Assembly: GCF_021545845.1 (NCBI RefSeq)
Contig: NZ_CP088923.1
Location: 310,001-374,000 of the forward strand
DNA: 64,000 nucleotides
Direction: 5' to 3'
From: Rhodanobacter thiooxydans
GTDB taxonomy: Bacteria; Pseudomonadota; Gammaproteobacteria; Xanthomonadales; Rhodanobacteraceae
This document shows positions 27,226 through 35,319 of this stretch, in pieces. Numbering within the stretch: the stretch's first letter is position 1; the number at the start of each line of letters is the position of its first letter. The notes under the pieces were generated by a model, which made no database searches, had not been told where the DNA came from, and worked only from the letters and a program-made list of their open reading frames with translations. The position numbers and the translations under genes are program-made.

Positions 27226-27987
27226 ATGGCCGACCCCTTCCAGCTCCGCCTCGTCGACAGCCGCATGCTCGCGCCCACCGTGCGCCACCTGGTGCTCGAG
27301 CGCGTCGATGGCCAGCCGCTGGCGTTCCAGCCGGGCCAGTTCGTGCAGGTGCATTTCCACTACGACGACGGCACGGCGACCAAGCGCAGCTACTCGGTGG
27401 GCACCGTCGGCGACGGCAGCTTGCCGGGCGGATTGACAGAAGTCGGGCGCATCGAAATTGCGGTGAGCTATGTCGAGGGCGGCGCGGCGACGAAACTGCT
27501 CGGCGAGCTGCCGGTCGGCGGGGTGGTCGATGCCAGCGGTCCCTACGGTCGCTTCTATCTGCAGGAAAGCGATCGCCACCCGCGCTACCTGCTGCTGGCC
27601 ACCGGCACCGGCGTCACCCCGTATCGCGCCATGCTGCCGCAGATCGGGAAGCTGCTGGCCGCGGGCGGCCGCGAAGTGGTGCTGCTGTACGGCGCCCGCA
27701 GCGAGGCCGAGCTGCTCTACGGCGAGGAATTCGAGGCGTTCGCCCAGGTCCACCCCGGCTTCGCCTTCCATGCCTGTCTCAGCCGCGAGGCCCGCGCCGT
27801 GTCGCGTCCCGACGACCGCTATGGCCACGTGCAGAACGTGCTGGCCGAACTCGGCCCCCACGCCGACCGCGACATCGCCTACCTGTGCGGCAACCCCAAC
27901 ATGGTCGACGCCGCCTTCAATGCGCTGAAGGATTTCGGCCTGCCGGTGGCGCAGATCCGCCGCGAGAAATACATCTCGTCGCGCTGA
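27226..27987 (+). CDS. Ferredoxin--NADP reductase
   Basis: 253 aa flavoprotein with an FAD domain (RSYSVGT carries the RxYS FAD motif) and an NADP domain (LLATGTGVTPYRAML, VLLYGARSEAELLY, YLCGNPNMVDAAF). It ends REKYISSR. Members reduce ferredoxin or flavodoxin with NADPH, or act in oxidative stress defence. The gene is monocistronic, divergent from yadGH across 93 bp. The C-terminus lacks the aromatic terminal residue of plant-type enzymes, as in other bacterial short-type reductases. Confidence 0.88.
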   Translation: MADPFQLRLVDSRMLAPTVRHLVLERVDGQPLAFQPGQFVQVHFHYDDGTATKRSYSVGTVGDGSLPGGLTEVGRIEIAVSYVEGGAATKLLGELPVGGVVDASGPYGRFYLQESDRHPRYLLLATGTGVTPYRAMLPQIGKLLAAGGREVVLLYGARSEAELLYGEEFEAFAQVHPGFAFHACLSREARAVSRPDDRYGHVQNVLAELGPHADRDIAYLCGNPNMVDAAFNALKDFGLPVAQIRREKYISSR

Positions 27988-28130
27988 ACACGGCCGCGGC
28001 GAGGCGCCCGGCTGTGACGCCCGGCGGGGTTACCGTTCACCGACGCGTCACGGCCGTTTCACTTGCCCAAGGCTAAATGACCGTGGCGGAGTGACGGACC
28101 AGTCGCGTCAGGGTCACGGTTCGCTCGGTC

Positions 28131-28150
28131 AATGTGATCGCCATCACATT
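28131..28150. promoter_or_regulatory. CRP/Clp-type palindromic site
   Basis: AATGTGATCGCCATCACATT contains the full CRP consensus TGTGA-N6-TCACA, with perfect 8-bp arms (AATGTGAT/ATCACATT). It lies 108 bases upstream of the pilin-like gene at 28258 and is the best match of this kind seen in the window. Xanthomonads use the c-di-GMP-responsive homologue Clp at such sites, which would fit control of a surface protein. Confidence 0.6.
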
Positions 28151-28257
28151 TCCGGCAATGGGTGCGCCGGAATCGATCAAGGTCGGACGGACTGGGGTCG
28201 ATAGCCCGCTGAGAGGCTCCATGTTCAAGGGAGCGGTATCTCGACGAGGTGAGCGGT

Positions 28258-28605
28258 ATGAGCGGTCCGCTTGGCTTTGCATTGGCAGGTCTGGCCATGC
28301 TCGTGGGCGCGTCGAACGTCTGGGCGGCGAGCGGTCGCGTCGTGTTTTCCGGTGCGGTGGTCGAGCCGACGTGTGTCGTCGCCGAAGCCGGTTCCATCGC
28401 GCAGGAAGCCGGCAGCCCGGCGGCGCAGCATCTGGCTTGCGGCCGCACCGCCACCGATGCCGGCCGCAGCTACACGCGCGAGGTGATCGACCTGACTGCG
28501 GCCAACCGCGGCCACGATCGTTTGCTGGATTATTTCGTCAGCTACGCCCGGCGCAATGCCGACGGCGCCGCCGCGGCGAAGCTGGTCGTGCACACCTACG
28601 ATTGA
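28258..28605 (+). CDS. Short fimbrial-subunit-like secreted protein (115 aa)
   Basis: A signal peptide (LGFALAGLAMLVGASNVWAA) is followed by SGRVVFSGAVVEPTCVVAE, the usual mature N-terminus of type 1 pilins including the first Cys, with the second Cys in LACGR. The rest is too short for a full pilin domain (about 90 mature residues instead of 150), and the terminal motif, KLVVHTYD, differs from the FTLTY ending of true pilins. AGGTGA lies five bases before the chosen ATG. It is convergent with the fimbrial operon, which ends 61 bp away. Possibly a degenerate or specialised subunit. Confidence 0.65.
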   Translation: MSGPLGFALAGLAMLVGASNVWAASGRVVFSGAVVEPTCVVAEAGSIAQEAGSPAAQHLACGRTATDAGRSYTREVIDLTAANRGHDRLLDYFVSYARRNADGAAAAKLVVHTYD

Positions 28606-28666
28606 ACCGAGCGACGCCGCGTAGGCGCGGATGCCTGCCGCGCGAGCCCTGGTGACGCGTCCGAAA

Positions 28667-29653
28667 TTACTGGTAGGAGAGCGTGAACGTCGCCGTGGCG
28701 CCAAGCAGGCCGGCGCTTATCGTGCTCCCGGTCTGGTAGTAGCGGGTGAAATAGTTCACCGTGAGCGTACCGTTCGGCGTGGCGCCAATGGTCTGGGCCA
28801 CGCCGAATGACACCGGTGTCACCCCCGACGAATCCAGTACCTGCACGCCGACGCCGCCGGTGCTGCCGCTCGACGGCGCGATCACGCCTGGTTTGCCGGC
28901 GACCGGCGTGGCCGTGTCCAGCGTGATGCGCACGGTGGCGCCGCTGGAACAGGTCAGCCCGATCGAGAACGGCGTCGTGCCGGCGACCGAACCGACACCG
29001 CTGAAGGCCTGACTGGTGACCGTGGGCAGCGCCACGGTGATGTTGCTGGTGCTGACCTGGCAGGCGGGCGCGGTGAAGGTCAGGCTGTTGGCCAGGTTGA
29101 TCATCGCGTCGTAGATGAAGTTGCCCGGTGTGCCCGCCTTGAAGCTGGCCAGCGGACCCTGCAGCGTGGTGCCGTTGGCAATCGTGCCGGTCTTCACCAG
29201 CTCGATGGTGACGGCATCGTTCTCGTACCAGGCGCCGTTTCCCAGGTTGAAGTAGTCGTACGGGTAGATATAGCTGCCGCGCTGCAGTACCCGGTAGCCC
29301 ATGCCGGTAGTGCCGATCGGGAACAGGTTGTCTGTCGTCGCGGGGGTGCTGCCGGCTTTGTTCACCAGGCCCCAGCGGTCGTTGCCGCCCTTGCTGTCGC
29401 AGGTGAAGGAAACCGGCTGGTTGATCGGCGTGGGATACGACGTGTACAGCACGCTGCCGACCGGGGTGGCCGGATCGTTGACGATAGTCGCGGGCAGCGC
29501 CACCGAGTAGGTCCCCTGCGAGTTGCCCGGATCGAAATAGCATTTGGCCCAGCCGCGGCCGGGCATGATTGCAAGCAACGCGATGAGCAGCAGCAGCCCG
29601 CCGCGGGCCAGGCCCATGGTTGGTGTCCGCTGGCGCGGTGGATGGATGCTCAT
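28667..29653 (-). CDS. Fimbrial tip adhesin (two-domain pilin-family protein)
   Basis: 328 aa with a signal segment (GGLLLLIALLAIMPGRGWA). The N-terminal domain (about residues 35-175) would be the receptor-binding domain. The C-terminal domain begins near ANSLTFTAPACQVSTSNITV and ends ATFTLSYQ, the beta-strand by which pilins are donated to the usher. This two-domain plan is that of FimH-like adhesins. The start ATG overlaps the usher stop codon (ATGA). Last gene of the operon, as expected for a low-abundance tip subunit. Receptor unknown. Confidence 0.82.
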   Translation of the reverse strand: MSIHPPRQRTPTMGLARGGLLLLIALLAIMPGRGWAKCYFDPGNSQGTYSVALPATIVNDPATPVGSVLYTSYPTPINQPVSFTCDSKGGNDRWGLVNKAGSTPATTDNLFPIGTTGMGYRVLQRGSYIYPYDYFNLGNGAWYENDAVTIELVKTGTIANGTTLQGPLASFKAGTPGNFIYDAMINLANSLTFTAPACQVSTSNITVALPTVTSQAFSGVGSVAGTTPFSIGLTCSSGATVRITLDTATPVAGKPGVIAPSSGSTGGVGVQVLDSSGVTPVSFGVAQTIGATPNGTLTVNYFTRYYQTGSTISAGLLGATATFTLSYQ

Positions 29654-32415
29654 GGCGGCGTGCTCTCGAAAGCGGCGGCCGGACCGGTGGCGGGCGACTC
29701 GCTGCAGACGGCGTCCTGCACGGCATAGCGCCCGACCCCCTCGCCGCGGGCGGCGGGGACGTGGTAGGTGAAGCTGCAACGGCGCTCGTGGCCTGCGTCC
29801 TGCCAGGTCACGGTGGCGCGGCCGGCTTCCCGGCTGGCCCGCATCATGATGTGTCCGGCCTGGCCGACGATGCCGATGACCTGGTCCTGTCCGTCTTCCA
29901 CTTCCGCGCCGAACGGCAGCAGCGTGCCGTCGGCCTGGTGCGCCCGGACCAGCATGAAGCGGCCGCTCTGGCTCTTGAACTTCACCATCACCACGGCGCC
30001 GGCGCGCGGCGCCACCTGGGTGCTGGTGTTGTCCAGCTGCACGTCCAGCGGCAGGCCGGCGGGGTCGATCTCGATCGTGTCGAGCACGTAGGGGCTGAGG
30101 TAGGGCACCAGCGCGTAGCCGGTGTGGTCGATGCGCACGCCGGTCGCATTGCCGACGCGCGCACCCTCGGCGTCGGGCACCTGCACGATCGCCACGGTGT
30201 CGCCCAGCGGCTGGCCGAAGGTGACCCCGCCTGGGTGCGCGACGATGCCGCCCGCCACGTTCAGTGATGCCTGGGAATAGCCGCTGCCCGCGCCGAAGTT
30301 GGCGTTGAGCTGCGCATGGCTGCCGCGGTAGCCGGCGTTGACGCTGGCGGTGCTGCCGGTGGCGCTGGGGCCGCTGTCGTGGGTGGCGGTGGCGCCGTAG
30401 TAGAAGCGGTCGTCGGCCCCGGCGTTGCCGCCGAGCGTGGCCTGTTCCTGCATGCCGCCGTTGCCGTCGCGGCTGAGGCTGCCGGTGAAAATGGGGCTGT
30501 GCGAACCGTTGCCCAGCGGGATCGTGAGGTTGACCATGTAGCGGTTGTCGCTGCGCCCGAACAGGTCGCGTTCGCGGCCGGCCGAGAGGTTGTAGTTCAC
30601 TCGGCCGATCGAGTTGTCGTAGCCGAGCTGGAACTGGGTATCGGTGCCGCCGCGGTTCCAGTAGTCACGCACCGAGCCGTTGACATAGAGCGAGCCGCCG
30701 CGGCTGCCCAGCCGCTGGCTGAGGGTGAGGCTGAAGCTGTTGCGCTGGCGGTCGACGCCGTTCGGCACCAGATAGTCGCGGTAGTCGACGCCGGCCAGCG
30801 CGGCCTGCTGCGCCGGGGTGAGCAGGTCGGAAACCGGCATGCCGTTGATCGTCAGCGGCCGGGCCGGGCCGCTGGCGAAGACCGGCAGGCCGCGGCGCGC
30901 ATAGTCGCGCGCGCGCGCGGCATCGCCGAGGGCGAGGAAGCCGCTGGTCGAATAGCGGTAGGCGGCCACGGTCAGCGAGGTGCCGGTCTGCGCCAGTATC
31001 TTGCTGTAGCTGAGGCGCACGCTGCGGCCGGACAGCGTGTCCAGCCCCGGAATGCGCGTGCGCGCGCTGGTGATGTCCATGGCCAGCGCGCCGTAGCGCG
31101 TGTTCAGCGCGCCGCCCAGCAGCAGCGCGCCGTAGCCGGGCGAAGCCGCCGCGCCGGCATAGCCGGTCAGCAGGTTGGAGAAGCCGCGCTGCAGGGTCGC
31201 CTGCACCAGGTTCGGCTGGTGCTCGATCGTCGCGTTGCGCAGCTGGCCGGCGGCCACGCTGAAGCGGGTGACGCCCGGGCGCAGCAGCTGCGGCACCGAG
31301 GCGTACGGCACCGAGAACGTGTGTACGCGGCCATTCGCCTCGGTCACGCTGACCTCGATGTCGCCGCCGTAGCCGGTGGCGTAGAGGTCGTCGATGACGA
31401 ACGGACCGGGCGCCACCGTGGTCTGGTAGATCAGCATGCCGTTCTGGCGCACGGTCACCCTGGCGTTGCTGTCGGCGATGCCGCGCACGGTCGGCGCGTA
31501 GCCGCGCTGCGACTGCGGCAGCATGCGGTCGTCGGTGGCGATCTGCACGCCGCGCAGGCCGATGCTGTCGAAGATCTCGCCGCTGGTCCAGGCATCGCCC
31601 AGGGTCAGCTGCGCGTGCAGTTGCGGCAGGTCGCGTTGCGCGTAGGTGGCGATGTTCTGCCAGTGGTGGCCGGAACGCGCGCCACCGCCGAATTGCCAGC
31701 TCAGCGAGGAGTTGTGGCGCAGGTGCCAGCGGCCCAGGTTCAGGCCGGCGTTCAAGCCGAGGTACGACGAGGTTTGCGACAGCCCGTGGCTGCTGGTGCG
31801 GTAGCTGTTGAAGTTGTAGTTGAGCAGGCCGGCGTTGACACCGGAGTCCCAGTACTTCGGGTCGACGTAGCCGCGTGCCTGCTGCCCCAGGTAGGCCTGC
31901 GGCACGCTGGTGTCCAGGCGCAGGTCGGACATCTCGAACGCCATGCTGGCGCCGGGAATCACGCTGGCCATGTCGACGCAGACCTTGTTGTCGGTCAGCC
32001 CGGCGCTGGTGCGGGCCGACAGGTCGGCCGGGTGCAGCCCCAGCTTGTCGAGCAAGGGCCGGGTCACGCAGGGGGTGGCGCTGGCATCAGCCGATGCCGC
32101 GGCGAAACGCACGTCGCTGCGGCCGACCGGACGGTCGTTGAGGTAGAGGTCGACGCTGTAGGTGCCGGCTGGCACGAAGTTGCCGCGCTCGAAGCGGGAC
32201 AGGTCGGTGGTGTTCTGCCCCGCACCGGAAAGCATGCTGCGGTCGAAGCTGGCGTCCATGGCGTCGACGGCCGGTGTGCTGGCGTCGGCGTTCGGGCCGG
32301 CGGCAGTCGTTGCGGCCACGGCGTGGCTACCCCAGCCGCACAAGGCCAGGCCGATCAGCGTGGACAGCAGCTGGCGGCGGGCCGCCACCGGGGCGCTGGC
32401 GCGCGGCCGGCTCAC
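29650..32415 (-). CDS. Fimbrial usher outer-membrane protein
   Basis: 921 aa outer-membrane pore that assembles chaperone-bound subunits. After an Ala-rich leader come the N-terminal periplasmic domain (FERGNFVPAGTYSVDLYLND), a 24-strand barrel with repeated Gly/aromatic strands (RYMVNLTIPLGNG, YYGATATHDSG), the plug domain after GVQIATDDRMLPQSQRGYAP, and two C-terminal domains with RCSFTYHVP near the end. The full length fits FimD/PapC-type ushers. It overlaps the chaperone gene upstream and the adhesin downstream by four bases each. Confidence 0.95.
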   Translation of the reverse strand: MSRPRASAPVAARRQLLSTLIGLALCGWGSHAVAATTAAGPNADASTPAVDAMDASFDRSMLSGAGQNTTDLSRFERGNFVPAGTYSVDLYLNDRPVGRSDVRFAAASADASATPCVTRPLLDKLGLHPADLSARTSAGLTDNKVCVDMASVIPGASMAFEMSDLRLDTSVPQAYLGQQARGYVDPKYWDSGVNAGLLNYNFNSYRTSSHGLSQTSSYLGLNAGLNLGRWHLRHNSSLSWQFGGGARSGHHWQNIATYAQRDLPQLHAQLTLGDAWTSGEIFDSIGLRGVQIATDDRMLPQSQRGYAPTVRGIADSNARVTVRQNGMLIYQTTVAPGPFVIDDLYATGYGGDIEVSVTEANGRVHTFSVPYASVPQLLRPGVTRFSVAAGQLRNATIEHQPNLVQATLQRGFSNLLTGYAGAAASPGYGALLLGGALNTRYGALAMDITSARTRIPGLDTLSGRSVRLSYSKILAQTGTSLTVAAYRYSTSGFLALGDAARARDYARRGLPVFASGPARPLTINGMPVSDLLTPAQQAALAGVDYRDYLVPNGVDRQRNSFSLTLSQRLGSRGGSLYVNGSVRDYWNRGGTDTQFQLGYDNSIGRVNYNLSAGRERDLFGRSDNRYMVNLTIPLGNGSHSPIFTGSLSRDGNGGMQEQATLGGNAGADDRFYYGATATHDSGPSATGSTASVNAGYRGSHAQLNANFGAGSGYSQASLNVAGGIVAHPGGVTFGQPLGDTVAIVQVPDAEGARVGNATGVRIDHTGYALVPYLSPYVLDTIEIDPAGLPLDVQLDNTSTQVAPRAGAVVMVKFKSQSGRFMLVRAHQADGTLLPFGAEVEDGQDQVIGIVGQAGHIMMRASREAGRATVTWQDAGHERRCSFTYHVPAARGEGVGRYAVQDAVCSESPATGPAAAFESTPP

Positions 32416-33155
32416 GGCGTGATGGTGCCCTGGTAGGACGCGGCGGCACCGAAGTCATTGATGACGGTGTAGTCGACCGTGCTGCCCGCCGCCGGCGCGC
32501 GGTCCAGCCGCTTGACCGGCAGGCGCAGCGACGACCGTGGCGCCACCATGCCGTTGGCCGGCGCATACGTCGCGCCGCCGACACTCAGCGACAGCTTGCT
32601 GAAAGTGATGTGGTACGGCGTGGGGTTGCGGGCCTCCAGTGCGTAGCCATTGCCGTCCGTGACCACGCCCCAGGTGATCTGTTGGGCCGCGGTGGCAGGC
32701 TCGCCGGCCAGGTTGGCCGGGCGGAAAAAGAGCTTGAGCCGCGAACGCACGGCGAACTGCAGCGTGTTCTGCTCTTCGCCCGGCTTCGCCGTGGGCTTGG
32801 GCGGAATCTCCAGCACGTTCAGCCAGAACAGCGACTCGCGATCGGTGGGCAGCGGCTGGCCGGTGTAGACGATGCGCAGGCTCTGGCCCTTGCCCGCGTT
32901 CATGCGCGCCAGCGGCGGCGTGATCAGGAACGGCACCTTGGCGCTGTCGGGGGTGGAATCGGGATTGCCGCCGTCGATCCACGCCTCGATCAGGGCCGGC
33001 TGGTTGCCGGCATTGCTCAGGCGCACGGTGACCTCGCCGTTGGCCGCCGGAAACACCACGCGCGTACCGGCAATCACCACGCTGGCGTGGGCGGAGCCGG
33101 TGCTGGCGCCAAGCACCAGCAAGGCTGCACCGAGGGCGCAGAGCAGGCTTTTCAT
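32412..33155 (-). CDS. Fimbrial periplasmic chaperone
   Basis: 247 aa PapD-like chaperone. After the signal peptide (LLCALGAALLVLGASTGSAHA) the first Ig-like domain shows GTRVVFPAANGEVTVRLSN and the invariant SLFWLNVLEIPPKP that lines the subunit groove, plus FAVRSRLKLFFRP. The second domain ends at SYQGTITP. It caps pilins until the usher takes them. It follows the pilin gene across a gap holding a strong hairpin and overlaps the usher start. Confidence 0.95.
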   Translation of the reverse strand: MKSLLCALGAALLVLGASTGSAHASVVIAGTRVVFPAANGEVTVRLSNAGNQPALIEAWIDGGNPDSTPDSAKVPFLITPPLARMNAGKGQSLRIVYTGQPLPTDRESLFWLNVLEIPPKPTAKPGEEQNTLQFAVRSRLKLFFRPANLAGEPATAAQQITWGVVTDGNGYALEARNPTPYHITFSKLSLSVGGATYAPANGMVAPRSSLRLPVKRLDRAPAAGSTVDYTVINDFGAAASYQGTITP

Positions 33156-33201
33156 CAGGGTGTCCGTGCGGATCAATGCATCGCGGCGATCGACAGCAGG
33201 A

Positions 33202-33234
33202 GCGCTGCAGCCACGTCCCCCCTGGCTGCAGCGC
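33202..33234 (-). other. Hairpin between the major pilin and chaperone genes
   Basis: GCGCTGCAGCCA (33202-33213) and TGGCTGCAGCGC (33223-33234) form a perfect 12-bp stem with a 9-base loop. No U-run follows on the minus strand. Such hairpins after a highly expressed pilin gene protect its mRNA 3' end and lower expression of the assembly genes. Confidence 0.65.
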
Positions 33235-33246
33235 GTCAATGCCTGC

Positions 33247-33786
33247 TTACAGATAGGTCAGCGTGAAACCGACCGACGAGGTGACCAGGCCCGCCGTGGT
33301 GGCCGTGGCGGTCGAGACGTACTGAGCCGTGAGCGTGGTGAAGCCGGTGCCGCCCCTGACCGCGATGACCGGGGCGTTGGCCTGGGTCGACGTGTTGATG
33401 ACCGCGCTGGTGCTGTTCAGCAGCTGGATCTGCACGTTCGAGCCACCGGCGGTGGCGTTCTTCAGGTTGCCGCTGGTGGTGTCGATGCTGGGGCCGGCGG
33501 TGAACGCCATGTTGGCGTTCGCGGTATTCGTGTCGCAGTTGCTCAGGTCGACGGTGAAGTTGGTGGCGCCGGCCACGTTGCCCGCGGCCGCACCAAACGC
33601 GGCGGTCATGACGGTCGGCAGGGCGACCACGTTGCTCGTGCTGTTGTTGATCTGGATGACGCAGGTGTCGGCCAACACCTTGCCGGTGAAATTGATGGTG
33701 CCGCTGCTGGCCGCCTGGGCAGTCGGAGCAAGGGCGGTGGCGGCGACGGCGGCAACCAGGGCGGTGCAAAGCAGGGTCTTGTTCAT
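33247..33786 (-). CDS. Major type 1 fimbrial subunit
   Basis: 179 aa pilin with signal peptide MNKTLLCTALVAAVAATALA ending at AQAA. The mature N-terminus SSGTINFTGKVLADTCVIQ gives the donor strand and first Cys; the second Cys is in DLSNCDT. The C-terminal VTSSVGFTLTYL is the acceptor-strand groove motif with penultimate Tyr. First gene of the four-gene operon (pilin, chaperone, usher, adhesin), so it should be the structural rod subunit. Confidence 0.93.
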   Translation of the reverse strand: MNKTLLCTALVAAVAATALAPTAQAASSGTINFTGKVLADTCVIQINNSTSNVVALPTVMTAAFGAAAGNVAGATNFTVDLSNCDTNTANANMAFTAGPSIDTTSGNLKNATAGGSNVQIQLLNSTSAVINTSTQANAPVIAVRGGTGFTTLTAQYVSTATATTAGLVTSSVGFTLTYL

Positions 33787-34024
33787 GGGTCGATCGTTCC
33801 TGTAAGTGCGTACGGGTGATGGTTCTGCATGGGCGGCAGCGGGTAGCGCCGGACCAGCTGGCTGGAGATCCGTCCGACGTGTGTTGCGGTTTCGGGAGTC
33901 CCCCCGGACATCGAATGCCGGCCTTGGCTTCTAAGGCGGCTGACTGCTCAAAGCAAGCGGTGTGCCAGAATCTGCACGTAAACGGTTACTCAAACCAGCC
34001 AAGCCGCTCGCCGGAGTGGCGTAT

Positions 34025-34074
34025 TTGAAGCTGGGCAAGGCTTTTCGCATAATTTGTCAGCTTTCCCTGACAAA
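34025..34074. promoter_or_regulatory. Promoter-like sequence with TTTGTCAG/CTGACAAA palindrome
   Basis: The 519-bp gap between the pilin gene and 34306 is unusually AT-rich around 33950-34200. On the plus strand TTGAAG (34025) and CATAAT (34048) are 17 bases apart. The perfect dyad TTTGTCAG-CTTTCC-CTGACAAA (34053-34074) starts at the end of the -10 box. On the minus strand TTGTCA with TATGCG 16 bases on could serve the fimbrial operon instead. The protein that binds the dyad is unknown. Confidence 0.45.
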
Positions 34075-34187
34075 AATCGGCACTTCAAACTGCGAACTAT
34101 GTCACTTATTCATCGCGCCGTCATCATGCCATTTTTATGCGTGGCGACCTTGAACCGGGAATTTGAAAACCCTTCTGTAAAGTGACC

Positions 34188-34240
34188 TTGACCTGGCTCG
34201 GGAAGCCTGCCTATCCTGCACTTGTCAAGGTTGCTTGACA
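34188..34240 (+). promoter_or_regulatory. Promoter with TGTCAAG/CTTGACA operator upstream of the membrane-protein/XRE cassette
   Basis: TTGACC (34188-34193) and TATCCT (34212-34217) are spaced by 18 bases, giving a predicted start near 34224. The perfect dyad TGTCAAG-GTTG-CTTGACA (34223-34240) sits exactly on that start, the usual place for a repressor. The small XRE protein encoded three genes downstream is the natural candidate for autoregulation. That link is inference. Confidence 0.5.
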
Positions 34241-34305
34241 TGACCGGCGGGGTGCCAGGTGTGTACGGCGTCGGCCGCCAGGCGAAACGCAGGAGGGGAT
34301 GGGGT

Positions 34306-34689
34306 ATGCCGCGTTTTACGGAAAGGCGTTACCGGCGCCGGGTGGCGCTGGCGATGGTGCTGTATGTCGCCGTGCTGCCAGTGGCGTGGCCGCTGGTGCG
34401 CGGCACGGCCAGTGCGCCGTTCAAGGTCGCGCTGGCGCTGCTAGCGCGCCATTACGGCAGCGAGGCGAGCTGCGCCGGCGATGACGCCGGCATACCGCTG
34501 CGCTGGCGCCTGCTGCTGGTTGCCGGGCTGACCGCCCTGGTGGGGTGGCTCGCCTGGCGTCGCCGGGACGGCTTCGACCACGGGATATTCGTGGGTATGG
34601 CGGCCGCGGCGGTGCTGTTCGTGCTGGTGCAGGGCATCCTGCGTTGGCGTCGCCGTCGCTCCTCGACCGTGCCATCCCATGACGCCTGA
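34306..34689 (+). CDS. Hypothetical membrane protein (127 aa)
   Basis: No family recognised. Three hydrophobic segments (VALAMVLYVAVLPVAWPLV, LLLVAGLTALVGWLAW and IFVGMAAAAVLFVLVQGIL) separated by basic loops. Starts MPRFTERRYRRR with AGGAGGGG upstream at eight bases, so the longer ORF to 34222 was rejected. First gene of the cassette that continues with a second membrane protein and an XRE regulator. Confidence 0.6.
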   Translation: MPRFTERRYRRRVALAMVLYVAVLPVAWPLVRGTASAPFKVALALLARHYGSEASCAGDDAGIPLRWRLLLVAGLTALVGWLAWRRRDGFDHGIFVGMAAAAVLFVLVQGILRWRRRRSSTVPSHDA

Positions 34690-34721
34690 GTCGCTGTCCA
34701 TCACCACTACTGGAGCTTCCG

Positions 34722-35126
34722 ATGCGCGCCGTCCATAAACGCTATCTGCGCGAGTTCTTCCCGGCCATGCTGGCCTATGTGGTGCTGATCGTGCTGTCGG
34801 GGCTGCTGCTGCCGAAGCTTGCCAGCCTGCCCTGGCGAGTGGGGCTGGCGTTGCTGCCGCTGCTGCCGATCGTGCTGGCGATCCGCGCGATGGTGCGGGT
34901 GGTGCGCGATCAGGACGAACTGGAGCGGCGCATCGACCTGGAATCGTTTGCGATAGCTGCCATGGCGACCGGCTTCGGCTTTTTCAGCTTCGGCCTGCTG
35001 CTGTTGGCAGATGTGGGCTGGCAGGTGCGCGGCGGAACGGTGGCGATCTGGGTGATGCCGTGCCTGTTCGCGACGTTCGGCCTGGCCAAGCTGGTGGTCG
35101 CCCGGCGCTACCGCCGCCATGCATAA
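34722..35126 (+). CDS. Hypothetical membrane protein partnered with an XRE regulator (134 aa)
   Basis: Four predicted helices: FFPAMLAYVVLIVLSGLLLP, VGLALLPLLPIVLAIRAMV, FAIAAMATGFGFFSFGLLLL and TVAIWVMPCLFATFGLAKLV, with a conserved-looking acidic/basic loop, RDQDELERRIDLE. The gene overlaps the XRE gene by eight bases. Four-helix proteins with a DELxRRI loop next to small XRE regulators recur in proteobacteria and are annotated only as hypothetical. They may sense a membrane signal for the regulator; this is inference. Confidence 0.65.
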   Translation: MRAVHKRYLREFFPAMLAYVVLIVLSGLLLPKLASLPWRVGLALLPLLPIVLAIRAMVRVVRDQDELERRIDLESFAIAAMATGFGFFSFGLLLLADVGWQVRGGTVAIWVMPCLFATFGLAKLVVARRYRRHA

Positions 35127-35319
35127 CCACGTGCGCGAACTGCGCGGCGAACATGGCTGGTCGCAGGCCGACCTGGCCAAGCGGCTGGACGTGTCGCGGC
35201 AGACCGTCAATGCGATCGAGACCGGCCGCTACGACCCCAGCCTGCCACTGGCGTTCAAGCTTGCGAAACTGTTTGGCCGTCCAATTGAATCGATTTTCGA
35301 TCCAGGGAGCAGCACGTGA
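35119..35319 (+). CDS. Small XRE-family helix-turn-helix regulator (66 aa)
   Basis: Consists of little more than a helix-turn-helix domain: VRELRGEHGWSQADLAKRLD, VSRQTVNAIETGRYDPSLPL, AFKLAKLFGRPIESIFDPG. This YozG-like subtype is usually encoded beside a membrane protein, as here. It overlaps the preceding gene by eight bases and the following hydrolase gene by four (GTGA), so all are co-translated. The TGTCAAG/CTTGACA dyad at the cassette promoter is a candidate operator. Confidence 0.88.
   Translation: MHNHVRELRGEHGWSQADLAKRLDVSRQTVNAIETGRYDPSLPLAFKLAKLFGRPIESIFDPGSST

Noticed and set aside
30316..32436. 706-codon plus-strand frame opposite the fimbrial usher
   Set aside because: Composition is His/Arg/Gly/Val-rich with no motif, and the minus strand encodes a complete usher.
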